Positions 11,204-23,033 of a stretch of DNA of 64,000 nt are shown here, one piece after another; the stretch's first letter is position 1; the number at the start of each line of letters is the position of its first letter. The stretch comes from Paramecium pentaurelia. Lineage: Eukaryota; Ciliophora; Oligohymenophorea; Peniculida; Parameciidae. Location of the stretch: positions 914,236 to 978,235 of the forward strand of contig CAJJDO010000006.1 in NCBI GenBank assembly GCA_905183005.1, in the 5' to 3' direction. The position numbers were made by a program, and so were the translations under genes. Under the pieces are notes generated by a model. That model was not told the DNA's origin and searched no databases. It saw only the letters and a program-made list of their open reading frames with translations.

Positions 11204-12199
11204 TCAAAAATTACAAACTTTGATCCCATTACCATTCTATCCTATTACAAATGAATCTTTCATAATTTCAACAAAACAATAATCCAATTAAGTACTTGGT
11301 ATCTATTGATTTATTTTTAAGGTTTTCATATCCCAAATTAAAGTTTAATTAAATTAGCAACTGATTACAGTATCCTTTTCAACTTCAATTGCATATATAG
11401 AATTACTATGACCATTAAATTATTTGAATAGTTTATATTTATCCATATTCCACAATTTTATTTTTTTATCTGCACCACCACTTATTAGAGTATGTCCTCC
11501 ATTTGCATATTTCAATGCCAAACATCCCTTTTAATGTCCTTTCCATTATTTAATTAATTTATAATTCTGTAAATCCCATTCAATTATAGTACCATCTAAA
11601 GAACCTGTTACACAACGAAAATCGTCATTAGATATTTAAATTGATGTTATCAAATTTTGTTGTCCTGTCAAAGTTTTTAATATAGTTTGAGATTCTATGT
11701 CCCAAATCTAAATTAGGTTATTTTACGTAATTGAGATTAATCTATCATCCCTATTATTAAAGTAAATGATTTTTTAAATTTTGCTATTGAGGCCTTTAAG
11801 TTCGAATTATAGTTATTAACTATCAATATTCCAAATTCTTATTATTTTATCATATGCACCTGCAGAAGCTAAAAACTTTCCATTTTAGTTAAAAGACAGA
11901 GTCTTATCAAAGTCTAATAGATTCTCGAATTGATGCTTTAATTAACCATCTATTGAAAAAATCCTCACAATTTTATCTAAGCTAGTTGTTGCCAAAATTT
12001 CTTTAGATTTACAATATTTAGCACAAACTACACTTTTCTAATGTTAAAATTGTTAATTATAATCACATTTATCTTTTCCTATTACAACTTTTTCAATGAT
12101 TGATTCTTCTTCTTTCTTGTCAAACTTTACTTATCTCAATTTTTTCCAATAATTGTTACCAAAGAATTGAGTCTAAGGTTGTATATCGATTGTTGCCAT
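11204..12199 (-). CDS. WD40 repeat protein, 331 aa
   Basis: Intronless. After a basic N-terminal ~55 residues, at least six WD units can be read, with typical ends such as KIIRIWNIDS, NLIQIWDIES, GTIIEWDLQN, KKIKLWNMDK and QTLIWDMKT, preceded by GH or related turns (WKGHQKGCLALKY, FNGHSNSIYAIEV). This predicts a single beta-propeller scaffold. No additional domain, signal peptide or TM segment. The N-terminal segment contains FFGNNYWKKLRQVKFD. The specific complex cannot be assigned. It starts 155 bp downstream of the stop of the coiled-coil gene on the same strand and ends 46 bp before the TTL-like gene start. Confidence 0.85.
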
Positions 12200-12353
12200 T
12201 AATATTTATTTAATAAGTTTTCAATTTTCCTTTCTTCTATAAATGCTTTGATAATTCATATTATAAACATGACAAAAATTTTAACATATGTTCATTTTTT
12301 ACATAATATTACAATTGTAAATTAATTTAATTGATAATAATTTGAATATTCAT

Positions 12354-15342
12354 TCATTGTTAAGGTGGTTCTATCATGTAATCATCATCAATTTCATCAG
12401 CTGGATTCTCAGGTATTTCTGGCATTGGATGCTCACTATCAAAATTAGCATCCCACTCTTCTTAATTAAATTCTTCTAAATCTTCAGGAGATAACTTTGA
12501 TAAATAATTATTTTTACCTATTCTTTATGTTCTTTTAATGCAATTTCTTTTTATTCTATCAATTTAGATGCTTCCTCCTTCAATTACTCAATTTATTTTC
12601 TTTTATTAGCAATATTTTCTTTCCTTATTTCAATATCTTGTTTTCTTAGTTTACATGTCAATTACAAAAATTTAAGCAATCTTCCCAATACTAAATTATA
12701 CGCATCTACTTATTCTTATTCAATTTTTTCAATTCTTTTCTAAACTCGATCAACATAACACCACTTGTATTAAGGCTCTTGTTTAGGTCCTCTATGATTG
12801 TAAGCAGCTATTTATTAAATAAGATTCTCATCAAGAACTAATTTTCTAATATTTAACCTATTAGTATCAGGTATATTGATATCTGATTTATTTGCTCCAA
12901 TTAAATATAAACCTGATTAAATGATTATATTGAATTTTATTATTCTACAATTACTCAGATTTAATAGTGGTTAAATAAATTCCTTATCATTTAACTTCTC
13001 CCTTAATCTTTCTAATCTTAAACAATCAGTCTCATATTATAATAATTTTTCATTTTCTTTAAATTCTGCCAACTTCTCCTAATGACTATCAATATATTAA
13101 TCTTCCTCTAATGCCCAATTTTCTAATATTTCTTTGTAAGGAGCTCCCAAATTAGATTGATAATGCAATTATAATTCAACATCAGATTTCATTGATTATA
13201 TTTCTTAAAGTTCCCATTACTTAATTAACATATTAACTAAATCAAAAATTTCTTATCTATGATTTTCAGTTATTTCCCTATCTTAACCCAAAGTATCAAT
13301 ACAAAAAACATATTCTTTTTTTTATTAGGTAAATGATGGTTCCAAAAGGGGTTCTAAACTTGCTAAATATGCTTATTTCTCCTATTCAATAATTGCTAGA
13401 TCTTCTGATTCAAGTCTTTCCTCGAATTCTGCTTCTTTTGCTGATCTTTCCTTGTCTTAATTCTCTTTTAGTATCAAATATTGCTATCTCTACTCAATCC
13501 CCTAATCAAATGATTGTTCATAAAGGCAACTCTAATAAACAAGAGGGATTGCATAATACGCACCCAATTTTGGCCATTTATGATATACAATTCTAGGCTC
13601 TTTGACAACATTTGATATATAAATGCCATTAGTTTAAATTACTTCACCATTTTCATCTGGTTATGGTTCTTTCAATGCATCATATGTAACTCCTGTTTCT
13701 GGGAGTAAATTTTATCCAATTAGGAATTTCGAATTTTAATCAGCATATATATAAGTCAAAAGCTTTGTTCCTTCTAAATTTATGTGAGCATTTTCATCAT
13801 CTTCTTAATTTAAATCTATTTCTTTTTTTGGAAAATCAAGTTCACATACATAAGTATTTACTCTCTATTTATAGATTATTATATTTACAAATCGTTTAGC
13901 CACATAATCACAAAATACATCACCTAAAAATTCATCATGATATTTTGCCTATTTAATTGATTCCAAAAATTATTCATGTTTCTCTTTTTACTAATTTTCA
14001 AGTCTATTACTCTCTTCTTTTAGATATGCTAATTAATCAGTTAGAACTTTAAATTCCTTTATTTTTGTTTCTTTAACTTGTTACTAATAATTATGAAATT
14101 TTTTTCAATACTCTTTCCTCCCTTGTCTTTTGTTTTTTAAGTAATTCTGAGTAAGTGAGAAGCCATTTGGCTAGATAATCAATAGGAAATTATGGTCTTT
14201 CTAAATAGAGAGATGCTAGACCTTTGGCAACAATACCTCCTACTTCATCTTATGTGAGATAATCCATATCAGTTATATAAAAACAAATAATTAGTTTTAA
14301 CAAATTATTCTTATTGTATTTTGTCTTAAGATTAGCACAACTTTAGTAGTTTCTCCTCCAAGTCATGGATTCCTACATGTTCTAGTTAATTTACAATTTC
14401 AGTTGCAAATTGAGATATCAAAATAGAATTTTTTTTTCTTTAATCCTTATGACAAAGGAATTTCGGGAATGGATATGCTTTTTTTTTAAGTTCACTTTAA
14501 TTAAGTCTAACACTCTCTGTTCTTACTTACAATTTTTCTAGTAATCGACTTTATTTTGCGTGTTATTGTCTTTCTCTATTAAAAAGTGCATCCTCCATTT
14601 TTAGTTATTCAAGTAAGCTTTTTCTTTTTATTTCTATGATATTTGATGATTTTTTAGAGTTAGCTTTTTCTAAACTTTCTTGTAATTTTCTTAATCTTTC
14701 CTAATCTTATAATTTTCTATCTTCAACACTTTTCTAATATCGAGCCATAGTTTCATGAAACCTTGTTTTTCTTGGAGTTGATTATTAAGCCTATCTATAT
14801 AATAACAGCTTTTATAATTTGGCATCATAACTCATTTTGCGTTTTTAAATTTTATCTTACTCCATTTTTTATATCTATACTCTATTTCTATAAACTTATT
14901 CCATTCTAGATGTGTCTAATACTTCTTTTTAATATGCTCTAAATTCTCTTTCACTACTAATTTATTTTCGACGAGTCTCTATTAATTATTCTTTTTGAGA
15001 GTATTATAACAATTATTGTTCACGTTGTTCTTAAGATATCTTTTTCACTTTAATTAACTTTTCATTTATTTTAGAACTTTCAGCATCTTATGATTTCTCA
15101 AATTAGGCTGTAATTTTTTTGTCTTGAAGGCTTTCAACTTATTTTAGATTTAACAATTCATTGTATTCAATTAATAATCTTTATCTCTTTTTTTCATGCT
15201 GTTTCATTATTGCTTCTGTGTAAAATTGTACATCATTTTCATATTCAGCAGGCACTTTGATTTTGTTAAGGGGTTGCAAATCAAATTCGGTAATCCCCAT
15301 TTTTTTTAATATTTGTTAATTCATTAAATATATTGTAGACAT
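12354..15342 (-). CDS. Large coiled-coil protein with Dpy-30-like motif (ciliary type)
   Basis: About 971 aa with three introns: 22 nt (14373-14394), 28 nt (14057-14084), 23 nt (12495-12517). Residues ~40-290 are charged coiled coil rich in K, E, Q. Around residue 351-395 the segment DYLTQDEVGGIVAKGLASLY followed by ERPQFPIDYLAKWLL matches the Dpy-30 dimerisation motif found in axonemal proteins (adenylate kinase 7, DYDC, radial-spoke proteins). A central globular part follows (GIYISNVVKEPRIVYHKWP, KEYVFCIDTLGQDREIT), then more coiled coil and an acidic, Pro-rich end. Likely a cilium or basal-body scaffold; this is inference. The 22-nt intron choice is not unique: skipping it leaves a better-looking N-terminal helix but needs a frame change. 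Confidence 0.7.
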
Positions 15343-15559
15343 TTCAATTTCTATTCAATAATAAAATCATTTGTAAATACTTTTTCCTTGACCTTTAAAT
15401 CATTAAATAATTAATTGAATAAGACATTAAATTAGAATATTACTTTTTAAATTATTATAGAGTTAATTTCAATATCTAAATCATCTAATTACACTCTTGT
15501 TTATTGACTTACTTGTATTTTCTAATCAATAATTTAATATTAATATTATGTATTTAATA

Positions 15560-16169
15560 TCAAAACAATCTTTATTTAGCCTCATCTCCATCACCTACAA
15601 GTCCTTTTTATTGAGCAAATTAATAATGTAAATCTACAACATCAATTCCATCATGAACTTTAGTCCATCCATTTTAATGGATATGATAAACTAAATAAAC
15701 GAAGATTTACTACCTCTAACTACACCTCCAGATGCTGTGTCTCTATGTGTGGCATGATAAATTGCTCTAATTCCTAATTCTACTGCTTCATTCAATGACA
15801 TTTCATATTTATAATGATTATCCAAAACACCATAAGCATATGTACTACCACTACCCACAGAAAAGATATCACCTTTTAATCTCATTCCATCATTATCAAT
15901 ATAATATAAATGTTATCCAGTTGTATCAGTTCCTGCAATCATACATCCCATAGATAGACCTGAATTTCTATAACCTATTAAAATTCCTTATAAGAATTTA
16001 GAAGCTGCAGCAACACTTAATTTACTTCCATTTTTCAATTCATATGTTCTGCAATGATTGGCTAAATAAGCAAGCCAATATTGACAATCAGCTGCCCCTC
16101 CAGCCATAGTCCCTTTAAAGAATTTAAATTTCTAAAATACCCAATAAATATTCATTAATTTCAATTACT
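15560..16169 (-). other. Artefactual 5'-truncated proteasome beta5 copy
   Basis: Same sequence as 16691-17300; the gene is cut by the contig end at 16169, just inside the first intron region. Includes the second intron (15691-15713) and stop (15560-15562). Confidence 0.85.
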
Positions 16170-16170
16170 N

Positions 16171-16473
16171 CTTTTTCACTTTAATTAACTTTTCATTTAT
16201 TTTAGAACTTTCAGCATCTTATGATTTCTCAAATTAGGCTGTAATTTTTTTGTCTTGAAGGCTTTCAACTTATTTTAGATTTAACAATTCATTGTATTCA
16301 ATTAATAATCTTTATCTCTTTTTTTCATGCTGTTTCATTATTGCTTCTGTGTAAAATTGTACATCATTTTCATATTCAGCAGGCACTTTGATTTTGTTAA
16401 GGGGTTGCAAATCAAATTCGGTAATCCCCATTTTTTTTAATATTTGTTAATTCATTAAATATATTGTAGACAT
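16171..16473 (-). other. Artefactual 5' piece of the coiled-coil gene
   Basis: Duplicate of 15040-15342: start codon at 16473 and the first ~101 codons, ending abruptly at the contig start 16171. Confidence 0.85.
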
Positions 16474-16690
16474 TTCAATTTCTATTCAATAATAAAATCA
16501 TTTGTAAATACTTTTTCCTTGACCTTTAAATCATTAAATAATTAATTGAATAAGACATTAAATTAGAATATTACTTTTTAAATTATTATAGAGTTAATTT
16601 CAATATCTAAATCATCTAATTACACTCTTGTTTATTGACTTACTTGTATTTTCTAATCAATAATTTAATATTAATATTATGTATTTAATA

Positions 16691-17569
16691 TCAAAACAAT
16701 CTTTATTTAGCCTCATCTCCATCACCTACAAGTCCTTTTTATTGAGCAAATTAATAATGTAAATCTACAACATCAATTCCATCATGAACTTTAGTCCATC
16801 CATTTTAATGGATATGATAAACTAAATAAACGAAGATTTACTACCTCTAACTACACCTCCAGATGCTGTGTCTCTATGTGTGGCATGATAAATTGCTCTA
16901 ATTCCTAATTCTACTGCTTCATTCAATGACATTTCATATTTATAATGATTATCCAAAACACCATAAGCATATGTACTACCACTACCCACAGAAAAGATAT
17001 CACCTTTTAATCTCATTCCATCATTATCAATATAATATAAATGTTATCCAGTTGTATCAGTTCCTGCAATCATACATCCCATAGATAGACCTGAATTTCT
17101 ATAACCTATTAAAATTCCTTATAAGAATTTAGAAGCTGCAGCAACACTTAATTTACTTCCATTTTTCAATTCATATGTTCTGCAATGATTGGCTAAATAA
17201 GCAAGCCAATATTGACAATCAGCTGCCCCTCCAGCCATAGTCCCTTTAAAGAATTTAAATTTCTAAAATACCCAATAAATATTCATTAATTTCAATTACT
17301 TTTCTTACTTATTCACTACTCAAGAAACTTCCCATGCTGGCTCTTGAATCAACAGCTAATAAAATACCCTCCTTAAATACAAATCCTAATGTTGTTGTTC
17401 CATGTTTGAAATTATTTAATTTATTTCCTCCATTTATTTAAGTTGGACCATTCAAACTTTTATATATTACTTATGGTGCAGATGGCAAAGCTAATGTGTT
17501 TATTTCATCTTTATCTTCCTTTTAATAAGTATGAGCTAAGCCAAATGAAGAAGGATCGAAATCAATCAT
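16691..17569 (-). CDS. PSMB5: 20S proteasome subunit beta5
   Basis: 275 aa after introns of 28 nt (17244-17271) and 23 nt (16822-16844). A 57-residue propeptide ends in FKHG before the catalytic Thr of TTTLGFVF (Thr58 = Thr1 of the mature chain). Asp17 and Arg19 (VDSRAS), Lys33 (VRKV) and Met45 (LLGTMAGGAADC) are present; Met45 with this context is typical of the chymotrypsin-like beta5 subunit. Further family motifs are LSMGCMIAG, YYIDNDGMRLKGD, FSVGSGSTYAYGVLD and ATHRDTASGGVVR. It forms part of the inner catalytic ring of the 20S core. The gene is divergent from the small coiled-coil gene, with a shared 182-bp promoter interval. Confidence 0.96.
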
Positions 17570-17751
17570 TTAATATTTAATTTAATAACATTCCTTATCG
17601 AAATATAATTTATATATTTTATTTTTCAGTAATTATAGTGCATAGAAGTTAAAATTTAAACATCATAAGATTGATCTAATAGAAGATTCAACAAATGTAT
17701 TTGCATAATAAAATTGACAGATTAAATTTTAAATTATTTATACTAAATAAT

Positions 17752-18399
17752 ATGAAAAATAACCATCATCGAAGAACAAAATCGAGTGGCAACTACTTTC
17801 CCATATAAACAGAATTTCTAGTTTAAGATGACGATAATGATACTAATGAAACAAAGGAAATCATTAAAAAAATTTAACAACAACCAATACTCCATCATTA
17901 GATAGTTGAAAAACTAGATGATCAAAATTATGGGTTATTCAATGCAATGTTTAATTTTGGTTAGATGAAATTTAAACCAAAATAATCTTTAGATCTTAGT
18001 ACTATTACAGAATGCAGCTGTATCAATTGAATTTATGCTGTTAGCTACACCTTCCACAAAAGATGCTAAACCTAAACACAGAAAATGTGGTAGTCAACAA
18101 CAATAAGCCAATAAACAACCAATAAGACATACACATAGTCAGAGTCTTTAAATTTAAAGGCTGGAAAAAGAATTAGAATAAATGAAAGTATAACAGGCAG
18201 AGATCTAAAATGTCAACATGATGCTTATTATTGAAATTCATAAATCCAGACAGGAGCTTTAGATATCTTAATAAGTATAAAGTAATCTCTATTCTAGAAA
18301 AACGAAGTCATTCTTTAGAGAATTATGAAATTAGAGAAAATGCTCAGAGAAGACTAAAAATTATCATCCACAACTAACGATAGCCTTGAATTTTCCTGA
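17752..18399 (+). CDS. Small coiled-coil protein, 201 aa
   Basis: Two introns are needed: 19 nt (17999-18017) and 23 nt (18275-18297). The N-terminal half is polar (MKNNHHRRTKSSGNYFPIQ, then acidic DDDNDTNETKE). The middle is basic and Gln-rich (RKCGSQQQQANKQPIRHTHS). Residues ~125-190 form a leucine-heptad coiled coil (RLEKELEQMKVQQAEIQ, IEIHKSRQELQ, RIMKLEKMLRED). No enzymatic motif, signal or membrane helix; I do not recognise a family. Divergently paired with proteasome beta5. Confidence 0.65.
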
Positions 18400-19188
18400 T
18401 AATATACTTATTATTTAAAATAATAGTATTTTATCATATTTTATCATATTTTATAATTCATTAAATATCAATTATTTCTACTTTAAATTTAGCAATTAAG
18501 TTCCATTATTATTTCATTAAATGTCACTTTATTAATTATATATAAGAATATATATAAATAAAATAACCAAAATTAAAAATCTAATTAATTGATTAATCTT
18601 CAAATAACTTTAGATAATATATATCTTTAAATGTTTAACAAACGTATAAGTTAATAGTGATAATACTAAATAAACTGAATAAATGATTTGTTAGAGTAAA
18701 AATTCACATTGCTTAAATATAACTTAATTACAAAGTAAATTCCTTATTTCTAAGTTTAATTTGATTTATATAACATTTACTGCATTTTAAGTTGATTCCA
18801 TATTTGATTGAAAAAGCTATAAAATTTTAAAGCAAGATTAAGCATTAAAATACAATATTAATATTTCTTATTATTAAAAAAAGAAAAATTTCAATTCATT
18901 TTTTTTCAAAGAAAATATCAATACTTAAACAAGGTAATTATTGATTAGAATTGAAGCAGATCTTCAAAGCATCTATTAATAAAGTTTTTGAATGTTAATT
19001 TTTGATTATAGAAGTTAATCATTATATATTGATCAAAAAATCTAATTTGATCTAGAAAAAATATTTAATCAATTAGATTAAGAAATATCGTAAAAGAGCA
19101 TTTAAAACTATTAGAGAAGCTTAAAACGATAGAATAGTCTTTGGGAAATAAAAATTGAATTTTATTTTTTAAATTTTTTAATAATTTC
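18400..19188. other. Intergenic, AT-rich
   Basis: About 790 bp between convergent genes. Poly-A/T runs and short TA repeats only; no convincing frame on either strand. Confidence 0.6.
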
Positions 19189-20241
19189 TCATTATTATTC
19201 TGCAGCTCTTCTTTCAGCTAATCTTTCCAATTCTTAGACTAAAACTAATTCTTATCTTCTTCCTGCTGTAACAGCTTCGTATTCAACATCAAAACTGTGG
19301 CACAAATCAGCAGCATCGTCCCACAAGGTTTGGTTTCTTTGCTTCTTATTTGAGGCAGCTTAAGCAACAGCGGTTTAGACTGAGATAACTCCTTATAAGT
19401 TTTCAGCTTTGGTGTTTAATCTTCCTTTTGAGGCATCAAGTCTGGTTTATGAAGCAAGGTATAAATCTTTTTATTAGGTGAAAAGAGCTAAAGCATTGGT
19501 GTTTTCTGCAGTGTATGAGGCCCAAGCTTCTTCAACATTAGCTCTTAATGTCTATAATAATTAAACAAGTCTTTCAGCAGCACCTGCAGCATCCTCTTCT
19601 TAGGTAATTTAAGCCAATGCAGCTAATGGGGTCATGAAAGCTTTGTTCATCTTTGTGGCAACTGAAGCCTTCATCAATCTGGTTGTCATGTCGGCAACTT
19701 GGATCAAACTGGCTTTTCCTTTAGCTAAGGCAACAGCCAAATCAAGTGAATCATCAATGGCGTTAATAGCATCATTGAATGTAACGGCACCTCTGTTGTA
19801 TGATTAAGTGTCTTCCTTTCTAGCATCGTTAATGAGTCCGATATGTAAGGAAACAGTGTTCAAGATATTTTCGGTTTCACCAAGAGTTGCTTATGTTTTC
19901 TTCAATAAAATGTTGGAAGTCTTGAGGATTCCATTGGCAATTTTGAGTGTACCAGTAGCATCTTCAACTTCGGCTCTTCTGTAGGCAATTTCACTTTCAC
20001 ATTCAGCCTTTTAAGCTCCATAAACTTCATCGTGTGTTCCTTATTCTTAGGCAACTGCAGATTTGAAGTTATCAAGAACACCTCTGATTGTATCAAGTGG
20101 TGAGTGAGATTTAATCTTATTTTCAACTTCAACCATGATGTTCATGATGCTTCTTTTGCCTCCATATGTAAGTGGGAATCTTTAAACCATACCAGCATTA
20201 GCAAGAGCTAAGACAACTAACAATGTAATTGTGACTTTCAT
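19189..20241 (-). CDS. Trichocyst matrix protein, copy 1
   Basis: 350 aa, intronless. Signal peptide MKVTITLLVVLALANAG, then the short pro-region and KFPLTY-like segment (here RFPLTYGGKRSIMNIM). The rest is almost entirely alpha-helical and rich in Ala, Glu, Leu, Lys and Asn, with few prolines, as in Paramecium trichocyst matrix proteins (TMP/tmp), which are proteolytically processed and crystallise in the secretory granule core. Family features include SPLDTIRGVLDNFKSAV, the Thr/Asn-rich KIANGILKTSNILLKK and a C-terminal NQTLWDDAADLCHSF ... RRQELVLVQELERLAE. Codon use is richer in GCC, ACC and AAC than in neighbouring genes, consistent with very high expression. A TATA-like CTATAAATAG lies on the coding strand at 20275-20284, about 35 bp upstream of the ATG. 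Confidence 0.9.
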
Positions 20242-21124
20242 TAAAAATATTTATCATTCACAGACTCTAATTTGCTATTTATAGGCTCATTTAGTGTATC
20301 TATAGAAAAACGGGTATGCAATTTTTTTATAAAGTCATTTAATATTATTCTATAATAACTGTATATAATGAGTTATTAATAAATTTCTTCAAATAATAGG
20401 TTTTCAATAGTTTTTGAATAAAACAACTTGGCTTAAGGGAAATTAAAAATTTAGCTTACCAATTAAGTTAATATATTTTCAATCAAAATGTTGTGAAATT
20501 AGACTAATGTTTTGATAATTAGTAATCTCTCATTTGAATTTGTTAATTATACTTATTCATTAGACACAAGATTATTTAAAGAAGATTTATTCTTTTATTT
20601 CAAAATACCTTAATAAAGATAATTTAATGGAGTAAATGTTGTTAGAAAATAAATGTCAAAAAATTTTAGGTGTACAGCTTTAATGTAAAACTAATGCAGG
20701 ATTTTAATTTTTTCAATTTGTAATTTTTATCTTTCAATTATAAATACCATTGCCATATTAAATATATTAAATATAATTTTATTGAAATTAGTGAACTTTT
20801 ATTTGAAAAACCATAAAAAGGATTTCAATATCTAATTGGTGTTATAATTTTACCAATTAATTACTTATTAAGCTTTAAAATTTTCTTTTACTAAAAGCTA
20901 CTTTAACAAAGATTAACAAGAAATTATTCTCATAAAAAATTTTTATTTGATATTCATAAATCTAAAATTTGCTCAATATAATGAAATAGAGTATTCCTAT
21001 TTTCTCGATTAATATAAATTTAGCAATTCAATCTTGAATAAAGAAATACTATTAAATATTTAGAAAATAATTGTAAAAAGAAAGATACATTAAAAAATGC
21101 GATATCTAAAAATGATTTTATATC
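20242..21124. other. Spacer between the two trichocyst genes
   Basis: 883 bp holding the promoter of copy 1 (start at 20241). Otherwise low-complexity AT-rich DNA without a supported frame. It shows no obvious similarity to the region upstream of copy 2 beyond base composition. Confidence 0.55.
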
Positions 21125-22177
21125 TCATTATTATTCAGCAGCTCTTCTTTCAACAGCTCTTTCCAATTCTTAGACCAAAACTAATTCTTATCTTCTTCCT
21201 GCTGTAACAGCTTCGTATTCAACATCAAAACTGTGGCACAAATCAGCAGCATCGTCCCACAAGGTTTGGTTTCTTTGCTTTTTATTTGTGGCAGCTTAAG
21301 CAACAGCGGTTTAGACTGAGATAACTCCTTATAAGTTTTCAGCCTTGCTAGATAATTTTTCTTTTGAAGAATCAAGTCTTCCTTAAGTAGCAAGGTATAA
21401 ATCTTTTTATTAGGTGAAAAGAGCTAAAGCATTGGTGTTTTCTGCGGTGTATGAGGCCCAAGCTTCTTCAACATTAGCTCTTAATGTCTATAATAATTAA
21501 ACAAGTCTTTCAGCAGCACCTGCAGCATCCTCTTCTTGTTTGATAGAAGCTAAAGCAGCCAATGGAGCCATGAAAGCTTTGTTCATCTTTGTGGCGACTG
21601 AAGCCATCATCAATTTGGTTGTCATATCAGCTACTTGGATTAAGCTAGCTTCACCTTTGACCAAAGCAACTCCGAGATCAATTGCATCATCGATAGCATT
21701 TATAGCATCGTTGAATGTGACAGCTCCTCTATTGTAAGATTATGTATCCTCTTTTCTCACATCATTAATGAGGTCAATGTGGAGGGATACAGAATTAAGT
21801 ATATTTTCGGTTTCACCAAGAGTTGCTTATGTTTTCTTCAATAAAATGTTGGAAGTCTTGAGGATTCCATTGGCAATTTTGAGTGTACCAGTTGCATCTT
21901 CAACTTCGGCTCTTCTGTAGGAAATTTCGCTTTCACATTCAGCTTATTGGGCAGCATAAACTTCATCGTGAGTTCCTTATTCTTAGGCAACTGCAGATTT
22001 GAAGTTATCAAGAACACCTTTGATTGTATCAAGTGGTGAGTGAGATTTAATCTTATTTTCAACTTCAACCATGATGTTCATGATGCTTCTTTTACCTCCA
22101 TATGTAAGTGGGAATTTTTGAACCATACCAGCATTAGCAAGAGCTAAGACAACTAACAATGTAATTGTGACTTTCAT
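21125..22177 (-). CDS. Trichocyst matrix protein, copy 2
   Basis: 350 aa, same length and strand as the gene at 19189 and clearly its tandem paralogue. The signal peptide is identical (MKVTITLLVVLALANAGMVQ) and the first ~65 residues and last ~60 differ at only a few sites. Differences cluster in two places: residues ~70-80 (VYAAQQAECESEISYRR against VYGAQKAECESEIAYRR) and ~135-180, and again near 275-295 (RLDSSKEKLSSKAEN against RLDASKGRLNTKAEN). Role as for copy 1: structural core of the trichocyst crystal after processing in the secretory pathway. No intron, no frame break, so both appear functional. Confidence 0.9.
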
Positions 22178-22812
22178 TTTAATTAATAAGTACCTTCTAA
22201 AAACAGGTTAGCAACTTTTGTAGTGAGATTTCATTTGGTAAAAAACGAAATTTAGTTTAAAAACGGATTTAAGTTCTAATATTTTTTGTTTAAAAATGCT
22301 AATCGCTTAATTACATATTAAATCGAATGTTCATTTTATCTTTGGGTTATAAACAAGGTTTAATCCATCTCTATCTAGTCATTTTTAATTAAATGCTAGA
22401 AAAAAGTCTTCAACAATATTAGAGTTCAACCAAATTCGTTATTGTATAATGATTCAAAAAATTTATCAAATGGATTTTCAACCTATTACAGGAATCATTG
22501 AAAAGTATGTATTTGATAAAAAGTAATACTTAAAAAATACTAAAAATAGAAATAAATCATTTATTTCTAAGTTTGGGGAAAACCCTAAGATTTTCAACTT
22601 AAATTGAGTCCTCTTATTAAATGACTCTTTGGACTTACATTTTTGATATTTATTATCATTGACATTTATATATATAAAAATCCAATATTTATTTAATATA
22701 AATTGTTAGCAATAAAACTAATAATATATAAAATTTGAAAATCCTTCTTTAAATTTATATAAGAATTATTGTATATTATTATTTATAATCATTATTATTA
22801 TTATTAAGTAAA
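22178..22812. other. Divergent intergenic region
   Basis: 635 bp between the start of trichocyst copy 2 (minus) and the 69-aa gene (plus). Must contain both promoters. Short ATT repeats at about 22790-22805; no coding signal. Confidence 0.55.
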
Positions 22813-23022
22813 ATGTCTCATTAAGGGAAGGATATAAACATAAATGATTTTAGCAGCCCTCATCTTTAAATAAGCAAAAAAGATTAATTTTTAGAAGAAA
22901 TAAGAAATCACATATTGTAAAAATCAAGAAATGACGTCTGGAGATTAAAAGGCTAGCCAAACTTTGTTACTCGCCCTTATGTTGAATGGAGAAGAGGAGA
23001 TACTTGCTGTGCCATAATGTGA
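22813..23022 (+). CDS. Small 69-aa protein
   Basis: MSHQGKDININDFSSPHLQ..., ending GDTCCAIM before TGA 23020-23022. Intronless, with four TAA/TAG-coded Gln. The C-terminal CCAIM ends in a Cys-A-I-M, which fits a CaaX box (C-C-A-I-M: Cys, two aliphatic, Met), so the protein could be farnesylated and membrane-associated. No other motif. It is credible because the neighbouring gene on the opposite strand stops only 11 bp away and the frame opens right after an AT-rich promoter-like region, but I do not recognise a family. Confidence 0.5.
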
Positions 23023-23033
23023 ATTAAATATAA

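Larger units (their letters stand above)
15040..17300. repeat. Direct duplication across n at 16170 (contig overlap)
   Basis: 15040-16169 and 16171-17300 (1130 bp, offset 1131) appear identical. They hold the 5' 303 nt of the coiled-coil gene, the spacer, and the 3' two thirds of proteasome beta5. The copy ends coincide with the n, as for the other joins. Confidence 0.9.

Noticed and set aside
21540..21737. Plus-strand hydrophobic 65-codon ORF
   Set aside because: Antisense of the Ala/Leu-rich trichocyst matrix gene; no independent support.
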